This document shows, one piece after another, positions 34,530 through 44,476 of a stretch of 64,000 nt of DNA; positions within the stretch are counted from its first letter, which is position 1; each line of letters starts with the position of its first letter. The DNA is from Gnetum montanum (lineage: Eukaryota > Streptophyta > Gnetopsida > Gnetales > Gnetaceae), in contig MNCI01008022.1 in NCBI GenBank assembly GCA_015680685.1, positions 402,262 to 466,261 of the forward strand, in the 5' to 3' direction. A program made the translations under genes and the position numbers. A model generated the notes under the pieces. It made no database searches. It was not told the origin of the DNA and saw only the letters and a program-made list of their open reading frames with translations.

Positions 34530-37039
34530 CTTGTATGTTTGGGCTTGATGATGATGGAAGCGTATCAATAGTGAGAAGATGTGTTTTAAGAGAAGCTGAT
34601 CTCGATGAAGCTCCAATTCTACCAAGCTTCTATGAACTCCTCCTAAAAAAAGGATGTTTCTTTTTTTGGCCCTTAGTATGGTTGGTGAGATCTTCCACTT
34701 GTATATTTATTGCCCTTGCAGCTTTCTTCTGTTGCAATTGTAATGGCAACTCTCCTTGCATCACAAGTGGTGGCACTCATGGCAAAGGATTTGGATTAAC
34801 ATTTGAAAAATCACTTGCTTGTGGATGTACGTATAAGTATGAATTGGTCCTTGGTGGCATTGGTCGATGGTATTCTAGTGAATAATACTATGCAGTTTGA
34901 ATAGTAGCATTTGCTTGTGAGACAGGTCATTGGACATAGTATCCATAAGGATCAAGTTGTCGATATGGATACTATTGGTAAGGTGGTGGCATAGCCCACA
35001 ATTGAGGTTGTTTCCATTACTAATAATATTGCTCCTATGGCTACAACAAAGATCCACTAGGATAATATGTTGGTTGCAGGTTCTATCAGTAGCTACCTTG
35101 AGGATAAGGTAACCTTTTAGGCATCTATTTCTGAACAAATTTGGGATTAAGTGCATATGCCCCCATTTCTTGCAAATGTGTCATAACCAAACAACATCCC
35201 TTAAGATGTTCATACTAACACAACAACCTTCTTTATTTGTAGAGCTAGTATCTGAAACCTTAGCTACTAAGGCAACTTTTCCTTTTCATCCAAGTTCCTT
35301 CTTCTTTCTTTTTTCTTTACCTTTTATGAAGGCTTGCTCTACTCTTTCCTCCACAATCTTTAACACTATGGTACACCTTTCATTAACTAAATCCCACATT
35401 TTTGCTACCTATGTAGGTACATCAGTAGTAAATGTTTGGATTGGTAGTGTCTCTTTTCAAATTATGTGGTCCAAGGTTTCTTCCTCTTGGGTATCAGACA
35501 CCTATGCATCTCTCTTTTTTATTGATGGCTCCCTGTTGTACTCTTCAGCTGATTCTCTTTTTTTGAGTTCTCCTTCCTCTTTGGCCACTTGATCGATTAA
35601 TCTTTAAATACAATGGATAGTCAATTCTGATAATCTCCCTTGGGCATAAACCCCAAGGATCTCTCTGGTTTTACTTCTCAGCCCAACTATGATGTGCCTA
35701 AGCTATTCCTTTAATGAAAACCCATGGCATGGGCATCTGTGTAACAATAAATGATATATGTCCATCACCACATCAAGGGTTTCATAAGTCCCTTATTTCT
35801 AGCCATGAATTTATTTTTGTAGATTTGATACTCATGAATAGGTTTGATATTTGTCATTAAAGATTTCACGCTTGGTACTCTAGCATCTAATGGATTCAAG
35901 TTCCAGTGACCTGTACCAGTGTTCCACTTCCTTCACAAGTATTCTAGAAAATAGGTTCAATTTTTTCCAATCACTCTCTATTTTTTGAAGGACATAGGCA
36001 ACATGGAATGCCTGAAGGTGATGTTGGGGATCAATGTTGTAACCACCTTCAAATCGCAACACATTGGTCATATCTAGCTATTTGATTCAGCTATCTCTCA
36101 CATGCCTGGTTAGTATGTGGACAACTTCCTAAATATTGATCATGCTTCAGGTTACCATAAGGGGTTCACCATCATGGTTGGGTTCATATAATTTGTTGTA
36201 GTGATGGCCCCTTCTATGCTCATATCTTTCTTGAGGACCTCCATCTTCTTCATTCATACTCTTCATCTTTTGAATTAGAGTACCTTGAATATTTATCATG
36301 ATGACCATGAGTTCTCATTTCTTCCCTATCATAATCTTGATACTTTTGTCTTCACCTGTCAAAGTCCTCCAACGATCATAATGAGGTAGATGAGGTGGTA
36401 AGAGAATGGTGCTAGCTAGTTTGCCTTTGGTGACTCATGTTAGTTTTTCTGTAAGATTTAGCAAGATCCCTTAGGCTAGAGTCCCCTTTGTATCTTAAGT
36501 CAATAGCCTCTCCCTTGTGTGTCTCTACTAGAGTAAAATGAAGTTTGACTTTGACAAGTTCCTCTAGCTTGATGATAGGTGTCTTTGAAGGCTCCTCATG
36601 GTTCTGGTGGAGTTGTTCTAAAATCAAGTTCTTCTATGATAGCAAAAGTGTTAGTTTGCTTCCCTTTGCTACATATATGATTGATCTCCATGGCAACATC
36701 TCTTCTCATCTGCTTCTTGGTGGGTTCATAAGGTTTGGTCATGTGTTGAGTCACATGATACCCTTCTTGGATCTAATCTAAATGCATTCCCTTTAGAGCA
36801 GTTTGTAGCATGTTTAATGTTGCATGTTCTAGAGGTAGGACTATGTTGCCTTGCATGTCTTTCCAGCTCATTTGCTTATCCTAATGAAAGATGAAAGTAA
36901 AGTCTGGATGGTATGAATTAGTGTGAGCATAAGTGATTTGTTTCTGCATTGACATCCCCCATTCATCTTCATCAACAATTCTACCATTGCTTATTCTTGT
37001 CTCCTTGGTAGGTGATGGTTGATCATTATGTGAAGCCAT
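34530..37039 (-). pseudogene. gag of A2 (Ty3, Athila/Tat-like)
   Basis: It starts MASHNDQPSP at 37039, 140 bases inside the LTR; A1 has the same start (MASKKDTSP, 38307). Next comes FTFIFH...MQGNIVLPLEHATLNML, then an Arg/His/Ser/Asp-rich zone (~36250-36450). The capsid-like core is at 36071-35880 (RFEGGYNIDPQHHLQAFH, HWYRSLELESIRC), then a Pro/Tyr-rich C-terminal part (~34950-35150). Many stops and shifts. The product would form the virus-like particle and bind RNA. Confidence 0.65.
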
Positions 37040-37159
37040 ATTATAGTGTTTAGAAAATTTGTGTTAAAAGTGTGCTTTGCTTATATTTGTTAGATTTGAC
37101 TTTAATTTTCAGATACAACAAACTTTGAAAAATCAATTACTTAGCATAACATTGACTTG

Positions 37160-37177
37160 TCCTCGACAATGATGCCA
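37160..37177 (-). other. Primer-binding site of A2 (tRNA-Asp type, decayed)
   Basis: 13 of 18 bases match TGGCGCCGTTGCCGGGGA. All five differences are C-to-T or G-to-A. One base separates it from the LTR. Confidence 0.7.
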
Positions 37178-37178
37178 A

Positions 37179-38053
37179 TGATGAGCAGTGGAGTATCCAA
37201 CACCCAACCATACGAGATACGAGTGTTCACACATGATCTTGGTCAAATTCTACAAATAAGGCAATGTGACTATGTAAGTAATTGGTTAGAGTTCACGATT
37301 GTTGTCTTCTCACATGAGCTAGTAAATTCAATGCATATGGTTTAACTCATGATGAGGTATATGATAGATGATGTTGTATTGGCCATACTACTCTTGGTGA
37401 ACATGAAGTTAATGGAATAGTTTCTAAATCTAAGTGACAGTAAACAAATCTAATCTAGCCTATGCAATGAGTAGCTGGTCTTGACCTTCTATTCACACCT
37501 TGGACTTTATGCAACTACTGCTATGATTACCAAGTACCACACTACCAAGCATACCAAGTGATAGTACTACTAGGTTACCAAGTAGCTACACTTAAGTTCT
37601 TGAGATCAGTTGTACTCATTTGACTTAACAATAGTAATGGTAAAGTGCATTAAAAGTAAATTAGTAACTATGAAAATAGTAAACATTAAATTAAATGAAA
37701 GTAGAAATAAAAATAAGTGTTGCTACAATGATAGAAAGTAATCTTGATCTTTATTTTTGGTCATTCAATGTGTCCAAGTACATCACACTTGAATAAAGAC
37801 TCCATTTAATCACTTAACATCACATTGTGGGCACACACTACTAAGTACTAAAAGCTAAAATCATGAAAACAAATTGAAAGAGTTTTGCTACTATGTTATC
37901 AAATCTATTATGGATCTGTGTGCCTAAGTGTTGCTTTTATAGGCTAGCATGCATCCTGTGATATTGTTTATATGATAACGTATCATGAGATACAATATTG
38001 AATCTACAACATCATAGATACGATATTGTTATGGTGAAATTTTGACTTTATCA
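37179..38053 (-). repeat. 5' LTR of A2
   Basis: + strand edges TGATGAGC and GACTTTATCA. TATA-like GCTTTTATAGG at 37933-37943 (read CCTATAAAAGC on the minus strand). The GATATC cluster is largely decayed to GATATT/CATATC-like forms (37960-38035). Partner of 11779-12637. Confidence 0.85.
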
Positions 38054-38058
38054 ATTCC

Positions 38059-38307
38059 CCTTAAGGCAGTTTGAAGCATGGTAAATGCTGCACATTCTAG
38101 AGGTAGGACAATGTTGCCTTGTATGTCTTTCCACCTCATTTGACTATCCTAATGGAAGATGAAAGTAAAATCTAAATGATAATGATCAATGTGAGCATAA
38201 GTAATTCTTGTTTGCATTGGCATCCCTCATTCTTCTTCATCATTGATTCTGTCATTGCTCCTCCTTGTCTCTTTGGCAAGTGGTGATGTATCTTTTTTTG
38301 AGGCCAT
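38059..38307 (-). pseudogene. 5' end of A1 gag
   Basis: Begins MASKKDTSPLAKE at 38307 and runs through HLDFTFIFH and MRWKDIQGNIVLPLE to the A2 insertion point at 38058. The body resumes at 11773. It is colinear with the A2 gag start. Confidence 0.65.
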
Positions 38308-38436
38308 GGTTGTGATTTAAGACATTGGTTAGGTATGCGTAACTTGTTTGGGGTTATTAAAAAAACTAAGATTTTGACTTTGGGTTATTGATACAACAAA
38401 CTTTGGAAAATCAATTACTAAGCATGCACTAACTTG

Positions 38437-38454
38437 TCCCTAACAACGACACCA
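38437..38454 (-). other. Primer-binding site of A1 (tRNA-Asp type, decayed)
   Basis: 13 of 18 matches to TGGCGCCGTTGCCGGGGA, with only C-to-T and G-to-A differences, one base from the LTR edge. Confidence 0.65.
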
Positions 38455-38455
38455 A

Positions 38456-39270
38456 TGATGAGCGGTGGAGTAGTCCAACACCCAACCATATGAGATAAGA
38501 GTGTTCACACATAGCTCAGTCAAATTTTGTGGATAGGGAAATGTGAATATGCTAGTAATTGGTTAAAGTTTGGGATCGTTGTCTTCCCACGTGGAGCTAG
38601 TATAATCTATGCGTATGGTTTAGCTCTTGGTGAGGGGCATGATATATTGAAGTTAAGAGGCCATAACNGGCCTAAAGTAATGAGCATCCATTCTTGGCTT
38701 GTTGTACATGCCTTAGGCTCATGTAACCATTACTGGGATTACCAAGTGAGTTCACTATTGAGCAAATCAAGTGAAACCATTACTGGGTTACCAAATGATT
38801 ACACTTAATGCTCGAAACCAGTCATACTCATTCCACTCTACTATGAATAAGTAAAGTATACTTAGAAATGTAAATGATTAAACTAGGAAAATAGTAAGAA
38901 TTATGCTAAGTAAAACAATAAAGCTAAGTGGATGTTGCAATGATGGAAAGCAATCTCGATCTTTATTTCTGTCATGAATTGTGCCTAAGTACACTTCACT
39001 CAAATAAAGACTTTGGACAACTACTCAATGTTGCATTGTGGGCATTCACTCTTTATTACTAAACTACGAAAACAAATTGGAAGAGTCTACCTATGGTTGG
39101 AATGAAAAGTTGTTTGGACTATGTGCCTAAGTATCATACTTATAGGCCTGCACGTGTTTGTGATATCAGATATATGACATCATAGCTTGTGCCCTCATAT
39201 TGGGGATTTGATATTGCAACTTTGATATTAGATGCTCGATATCATAGCTGGTAAAAAACTCAATTTATCA
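38456..39270 (-). repeat. 5' LTR of A1
   Basis: + strand edges are TGATGAGCGG and CAATTTATCA. GATATC survives at ~39162 and ~39238. N38668 replaces a stretch present in the A2 LTRs (about 80 bases by alignment), so the real LTR is longer. Confidence 0.7.
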
Positions 39271-42200
39271 ATTAGGAATCCCATTGGATCTATGATCCTA
39301 ACCCATCATGAATGTAACAAAAACTTAACTTGCATAGTAATTTAAAATGACAAGATTCATATAAGATTAAGAATGCACAACTTATTAACTAGAATGGTTC
39401 AGGATATTGACATATCTTCCCTACCTTACAACAAACAAATCTTCAAACAATTGATGCATTGTTGAACAAGTCCAAGGTCTCTAGCTTCACAAATCAACTA
39501 TTCAAAAATAATGTGATAAAAGTTACAACTAGGTAGAAATCTTAGAAAACCACGAAGATGTAAACACTTTTTACCAAGGGTGATGAATCACTTTAGGCAT
39601 CACCGTAGTGTCCTTCTCTAATCATTCTACTAGATATCATCAAAAGTTAAATGACAAGGGATCTAAACCCAAAGGAAAATCATAATGACTCCAAAATAAC
39701 TAGCAAGGGTGGGATTGTTAACTCTAGCATGCATTTGGACTCATTATCCATCATACAAATTACTTACCCATGTTATGATCTACAAATTAGAAGAAGCAAT
39801 GATTAAAATAAACCAAGGTTCAAGGTAATTCAAGGCTACATTTACATACATAAGGATAAACAAATGAGATGAAGACATACGACAAAAGCCAAAGTCAAAA
39901 GTTCAAGAGAAGACAAGTTCAAATTTTTTGTAACATAGGGACAAATGCCATGTAATACTCATTTAAATTTTTATGTCAAAGAGGGTAATATAGGAAACTT
40001 CATTTATTTTTCATTTTAAATTTTTATGCCAAAGAGGACAATATAGGAAACTTCTCTTATTTTTCATTTTATTAATAGGTCAATGGGTAGATATAATAGA
40101 AGAATAGTCATAATCTCTACGTCCCTTGAGTTTCCAGCTCTATTTTCATGAAAAAAGACATAACCACTTCACTAGCATTGATGGCCCCATCAAATGCTTA
40201 TAAATATATAGGCATATTATGTTGTATTTGACTTACAAGAAGGAAGCATAATTTGATTTCAAATATTCTTTTCATTATTTCCTTGATTCATCATTCATAC
40301 TTCAATAATTTTCACCATTCATCAAAACATTATCATCATAATTGATCAATTCAACTTTAATCATCATCAATGCACATTCAATCATTTCCATCCACTTTCA
40401 ACAACATTAATTCATTATTTCCAAGTTTCTACATCAACAATAGCTTTTATTTGTTATCCTACATTAATTTTCTTTTGCAATTTAAGAGAATCAAAGTGCA
40501 TTCATCAAGCTAGGAAAAAAATGATTTTGTCCAATTACATCTTTATAACTCAACATTGCCTACCAAAATCAAACTCATAACTTGGAGCTTCCAAATCAAG
40601 TCTTACCACTAAGATAACACCTCATTGTTACATACCCTTCAGAATCAAACCGTATAACTCATCTAACTACGAGCCACAACGCTTTAACCAAGTGAGCATC
40701 ACCTACCAACACTTTATATGTTATATCTATTATAGTTTTAATTAGATAAGTATGTTAATCTTGATTTTGTTTGACTTCTACAAAAATTTCATGTTTACTC
40801 CGTATCTAAGCTTTCATATAATCACCCAACCTAAAATCTAACACCCATTTAATTCCAATTATTGCAAGATGGTAAATTTGATTCGTGGAGGCTGAATTTT
40901 TGTTCTTGATATCGACCTTAGAAAGCGGTCCGGTACACGAGTCTCATTTATTTTTGGCGTGTATTACTTTGGATATTCTCCTGGAAATCTCCTCTTCCAG
41001 TCCCGGTACTTCCGACGCCAGAATAGAAATCAGTGGGACTCGACTGTTGAAAAAGCTAAGTCAAGAATCGGAGCCTTAAAATTGAAAATCGAAAAAGTCA
41101 AGATTGAGACTACCTTTAAATTTTAAAATCTTAAAAAAAAAACCAGACGTCCTAATTAAAAAAACACACTAAAATGGAAACCATGCCGAGATATGCGTCG
41201 AGATCTGGAAAAACGACAATTAAAAATAGAAAAATCCGAAAAGATCAAGCTTGCATGCACTTCGGAAACAGGAGCAACTAATCAGAATTGTCAATCAGAG
41301 TAGCAAAAGGTTTCAATCTCATTTAAAAGATGGTCATATTTCTAGATAACTTTTTGCTGTCCTTGGATCCGATTTTTCAGATTAAAAAAGTTGTTTGGTG
41401 TGGAAAAGTTCTGTCACCTGGACGAAGATGTATGGGTTCTTTTGAATTTTGCATAACTTTTAATGATTAGATGCACTCTAAAGCGATTCATGAATCCGTA
41501 AATTCAAAAGTTACACACGATGAAACCAAGCACACCCACCACACCCACATTCAACGGTGGAACCCACATACGGAGTGAATTCAAGGAGTTCCGTGCACAT
41601 GACATTGAATCTTTGAATGACGGAACAAATGATTTTGGCTGCGATCTTCTGTGATGTTATTAAAGTCATGTACCTAACCTTTTTGATTTTTCGTGAAAGT
41701 GATGATTGCATGTTGGTCATGGGCTAATATCATAATGGACATCATGTAGTATAATGGGCATTATCATAATATTTGTGGCCATAATCAGTTGGCAAAGATA
41801 TAAATAAAATGAAGATTTTGGTAAAAGGCTGCAAGCCTTCCTTAGTGATGCTAATTTTCATAATGTTGTATGTTATTGCCCAATGTAAAGGCATTTGCTG
41901 AATCGTACATACCTTAAGGTACATTGTTGCAAATTTACATGCAGATTTTTAATGAGTCGCTAATTTTTTAGTAAATTTTTGAATTAGTCACAATTTTTAA
42001 TAAATCTTCAATTAACCATTAACCACCTTAATTAGTTTTCAAATTAGTAGTGGAATTGTTGAATCACAATTATTTGATTTGACTTAATCACAATTATTTG
42101 ATTTGACTTAACCAAAATATAAATAAACTTAGGTCATGTTTGTATCTAAAATATGTCACTTATCTTGAATCAAATTATAAAACCATTAATTTTACGATGT

Positions 42201-42930
42201 AGGTTAAAACATGCTCCAATTTAACCATGGTTCCCTTGATAACAACCCTAGTAACAAAAACATGATTTAGGAAGGTGCATCAACTTTTGTGATGAAATGA
42301 AGATTGCTAAGATGATGTCTACAACCAATTTTCTAAGTGTTTTATACCCTTTTTAGGTTATTTGCAATTCCAATGCTTTTAAAACTATCTCAATTCCAAT
42401 GCTTTTAATACTAATAATATCAAACTTTGTACCATTTCTAGTACCAATGTTGCATAAATTAGGTTTTTCTATGCATTTTTAACTAATATTTTTCCTTATT
42501 TAAGAGATATTGGTCTAAATCAAATATTTTAAAATATAAGTTCTATATACAATTAGTAAATCAATGAGAATAAGAATTCAAGTTTTGATAAAAATATATT
42601 TAAATAATATGCATGATTTAAAAAATAAAATATACCTTTTCATGAAATATTAAAATAAATCAAATACTTTGAAGCTTTAAATTTACAAATTTTTCATTCT
42701 AAAGGATAAACTAAATATGAAGATGAAAAGTGCATTTCAATGAATAATAATAAAAATTCTTCAATTTTACGCCCTGTATGCATTGATTACCATGGAAAAG
42801 ATAAAGGATTGTAGTTATCGAGCAAAGGACAAAGAGGGTTTTTATTTTTCAAATTTAAACATGAAAAGTAAAAGAATATTCATTGCCTAGTCCAGATCTA
42901 CTCCTTTCTCCATGGTCATTGGCACATTGA
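39271..42930. other. Intergenic, AT-rich, with small tandem duplications
   Basis: No gene recognised. A 53-bp unit (AAATTTTTATGYCAAAGAGG...) is duplicated at about 39963-40069. A 24-bp unit (AATCACAATTATTTGATTTG...) is duplicated at 42062-42109. CAATTCCAATGCTTTTAA is repeated near 42365 and 42392. 40900-41720 is less AT-rich and may be another repeat, but nothing in it is identifiable. Confidence 0.5.
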
Positions 42931-42937
42931 TGTTATA

Positions 42938-43633
42938 GTGCAAACCCCTTTTCAAGGCCTTCAATGGCTTAATGGGGTTAAACTCTTACCCTACCGACCA
43001 TCTATCCCCTTTCATCTTATGCACAACCCATCTGAGGTCATTCAACGCTGCAATAAACATTGGCACAAACACAAGTCAATTTCATTTTGGATCCCTCTCT
43101 TCCAAAATATTTGGAACCTTTCGACCCTCCCCAAAATTAAACAGTTCCTTTGGTGTCTCCTTCACCATGGTCTACCTATTGGTAAATGGTTAGAATATCT
43201 AGGAAGTCCCAATCCCAATTGCCCTCTATGTGGTGGACAAGATGACTTTGTCCATGTGTTTTGGCATTGTCCCTTTGCTCAGCGTGTGTGGGTGTGGGCT
43301 TCCATCGTTTTTCCTTCATACAAGCTATCTCAAAAGGATGTCATATTCGGCTTTTTAAACATTACTTCTGCTAATCTCAAGTTTCTATGAAAAGTTATTA
43401 GGCCTACTATTTTATATTATATTTGGAAGCAAAGATGCAATGTTATATTTCAAAGGACAAATTATTCTAATAAATGTTTGCTCACGAGGTTAGAGAAGTT
43501 GCAGATCTTTTGCCTCATTCATTTCCAACTCACATCTCAAGCATCCAAGTTCAATCTGGATACACATCAGTTGATTCATCTTTTGCAGCTGTGGAAAAGA
43601 CTTGTGCATTCCAATAACACTCATCATCAATAA
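42938..43633 (+). pseudogene. 3' end of a LINE ORF2, reverse-transcriptase zinc-binding domain
   Basis: The frame reads SISFWIPLFQNIWNLSTLPK, IKQFLWCLLHHGLP, then CPLCGGQDDFVHVFWHCPFA: the C-x2-C...H-x4-C pattern of the zinc-binding domain that follows plant LINE reverse transcriptases. The frame meets TGA at 43388-43390 but continues without shift to TAA at 43631, with IWKQRCNVIFQ typical of the extreme C terminus of such proteins. The polymerase itself is missing (5' truncated, as is common for LINEs). A host gene that captured this domain is a less likely alternative. Confidence 0.7.
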
Positions 43634-44010
43634 TCCTAAGCTTTCCCTTTGTGTTGTGACAAGTCACCATTGGAACTCTCTCTATCCTTAATTGAGAGTT
43701 TTTTTTACCTTATCTAATTCTATCATTCTATTTTGTAACGAGGTAGCATGGGTGGACGTTTGATGGTGCCCCAATTTCGGTTTCCTCCTTTAATACTCGT
43801 TTATTTATAAGGTTGTTCCCGAGTTTCATGCATAGTGCTTTCAGCTTCCCTTTCCCCTTAACCCTATGACTTGTTTAGGTTATTATAGCCGATACACATG
43901 CATCCCCTTCCCCTTAACCCTATGACTTGTTTAGGTTAATATCAATAGAACTTCTTTTTGGGGTCCGACATGCCCCCCGCCTACCCCTCCCCCCCCCCAC
44001 CCCCCACCTA
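43634..44010 (+). repeat. 3' tail of the LINE remnant and a poly-C tract
   Basis: A 31-bp direct repeat (TTCCCCTTAACCCTATGACT...) occurs at 43852-43882 and 43908-43938, period 56. A C-rich run with up to eleven consecutive C lies at about 43969-44008. The exact LINE 3' end is not clear. Confidence 0.5.
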
Positions 44011-44323
44011 GAATATTCAATTTCTCGGACTATTCCAAAAGCACATGAATATAAATGAAAGTCATGACACATGCTTTGACACGCAGGTAACGAGGCTTTG
44101 AGGCCAATCCCGATTGAACGCTGTCTTAAGTAGCAGCCATGGATAGGTACATACGCAGCAAAACCAATCCCGCATGCATTGAAATCACCCAACAACAAAA
44201 ACAAAACTGTTTTGATAATTTTGCCCAAATTGACTTGAATGATTATCTTAGACTGTTCCGATCATCACAAAACTGGTAGTTCCCTGCACTAGTTGCAGCA
44301 GCATCAAAAGATTAATCTTTAAA

Positions 44324-44331
44324 TTTATAAA
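44324..44331 (+). promoter_or_regulatory. Candidate TATA box of the acyl-CoA oxidase gene
   Basis: TTTATAAA lies 146 bases before the start codon, at a plausible distance for a plant promoter with a ~110-base 5' leader. No transcript evidence is available here. Confidence 0.35.
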
Positions 44332-44476
44332 CCCATGAACAAGAGCAGCACAGCATAAGAGACCAGAACAGAGCAGACATTCCCCTAATTCTCTGATCAT
44401 TCATCCATCCATTCATACATTCGTTCTATCTATTAATTGTATCTGTTTTGCTGATCCTGTTATCGGAGCAACGGCA

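Larger units (their letters stand above)
11779..38053 (-). mobile_element. Complete but pol-less family A element A2, carrying two nested insertions
   Basis: The ends are LTRs 37179-38053 (5') and 11779-12637 (3'), flanked by a perfect target duplication ATTCC (11774-11778 and 38054-38058). Without element G (12942-22838) and element C (24658-30800) the length is ~10.2 kb. Order in transcription: LTR, tRNA-Asp primer site, gag, protease, A-rich tract, spacer, ORF2, LTR. No reverse transcriptase, RNase H or integrase motif is visible in any internal part. The LTRs differ by roughly one base in eight over the first 200 bases, so the insertion is old. The element lies inside A1. Confidence 0.8.
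6141..39270 (-). mobile_element. Host family A element A1, split by A2
   Basis: The 5' part is 38054-39270 (LTR, primer-binding site, gag start). The body resumes at 11773 and runs left to 6141, where A3 interrupts ORF2. The join is supported by the A2 target duplication ATTCC (11774-11778 and 38054-38058). It is also supported by sequence: A2's own leader runs uninterrupted through the point at which A1 was broken (near 36785-36800). Its 3' end is not in the window. The base after the 5' LTR edge starts ATTAG, whose partner is not found. Confidence 0.7.

Noticed and set aside
40885-41720. Possible gene fragments at 40885-41079 (+) and 41511-41720 (-)
   Set aside because: Short, no recognisable motif and no splice partners.
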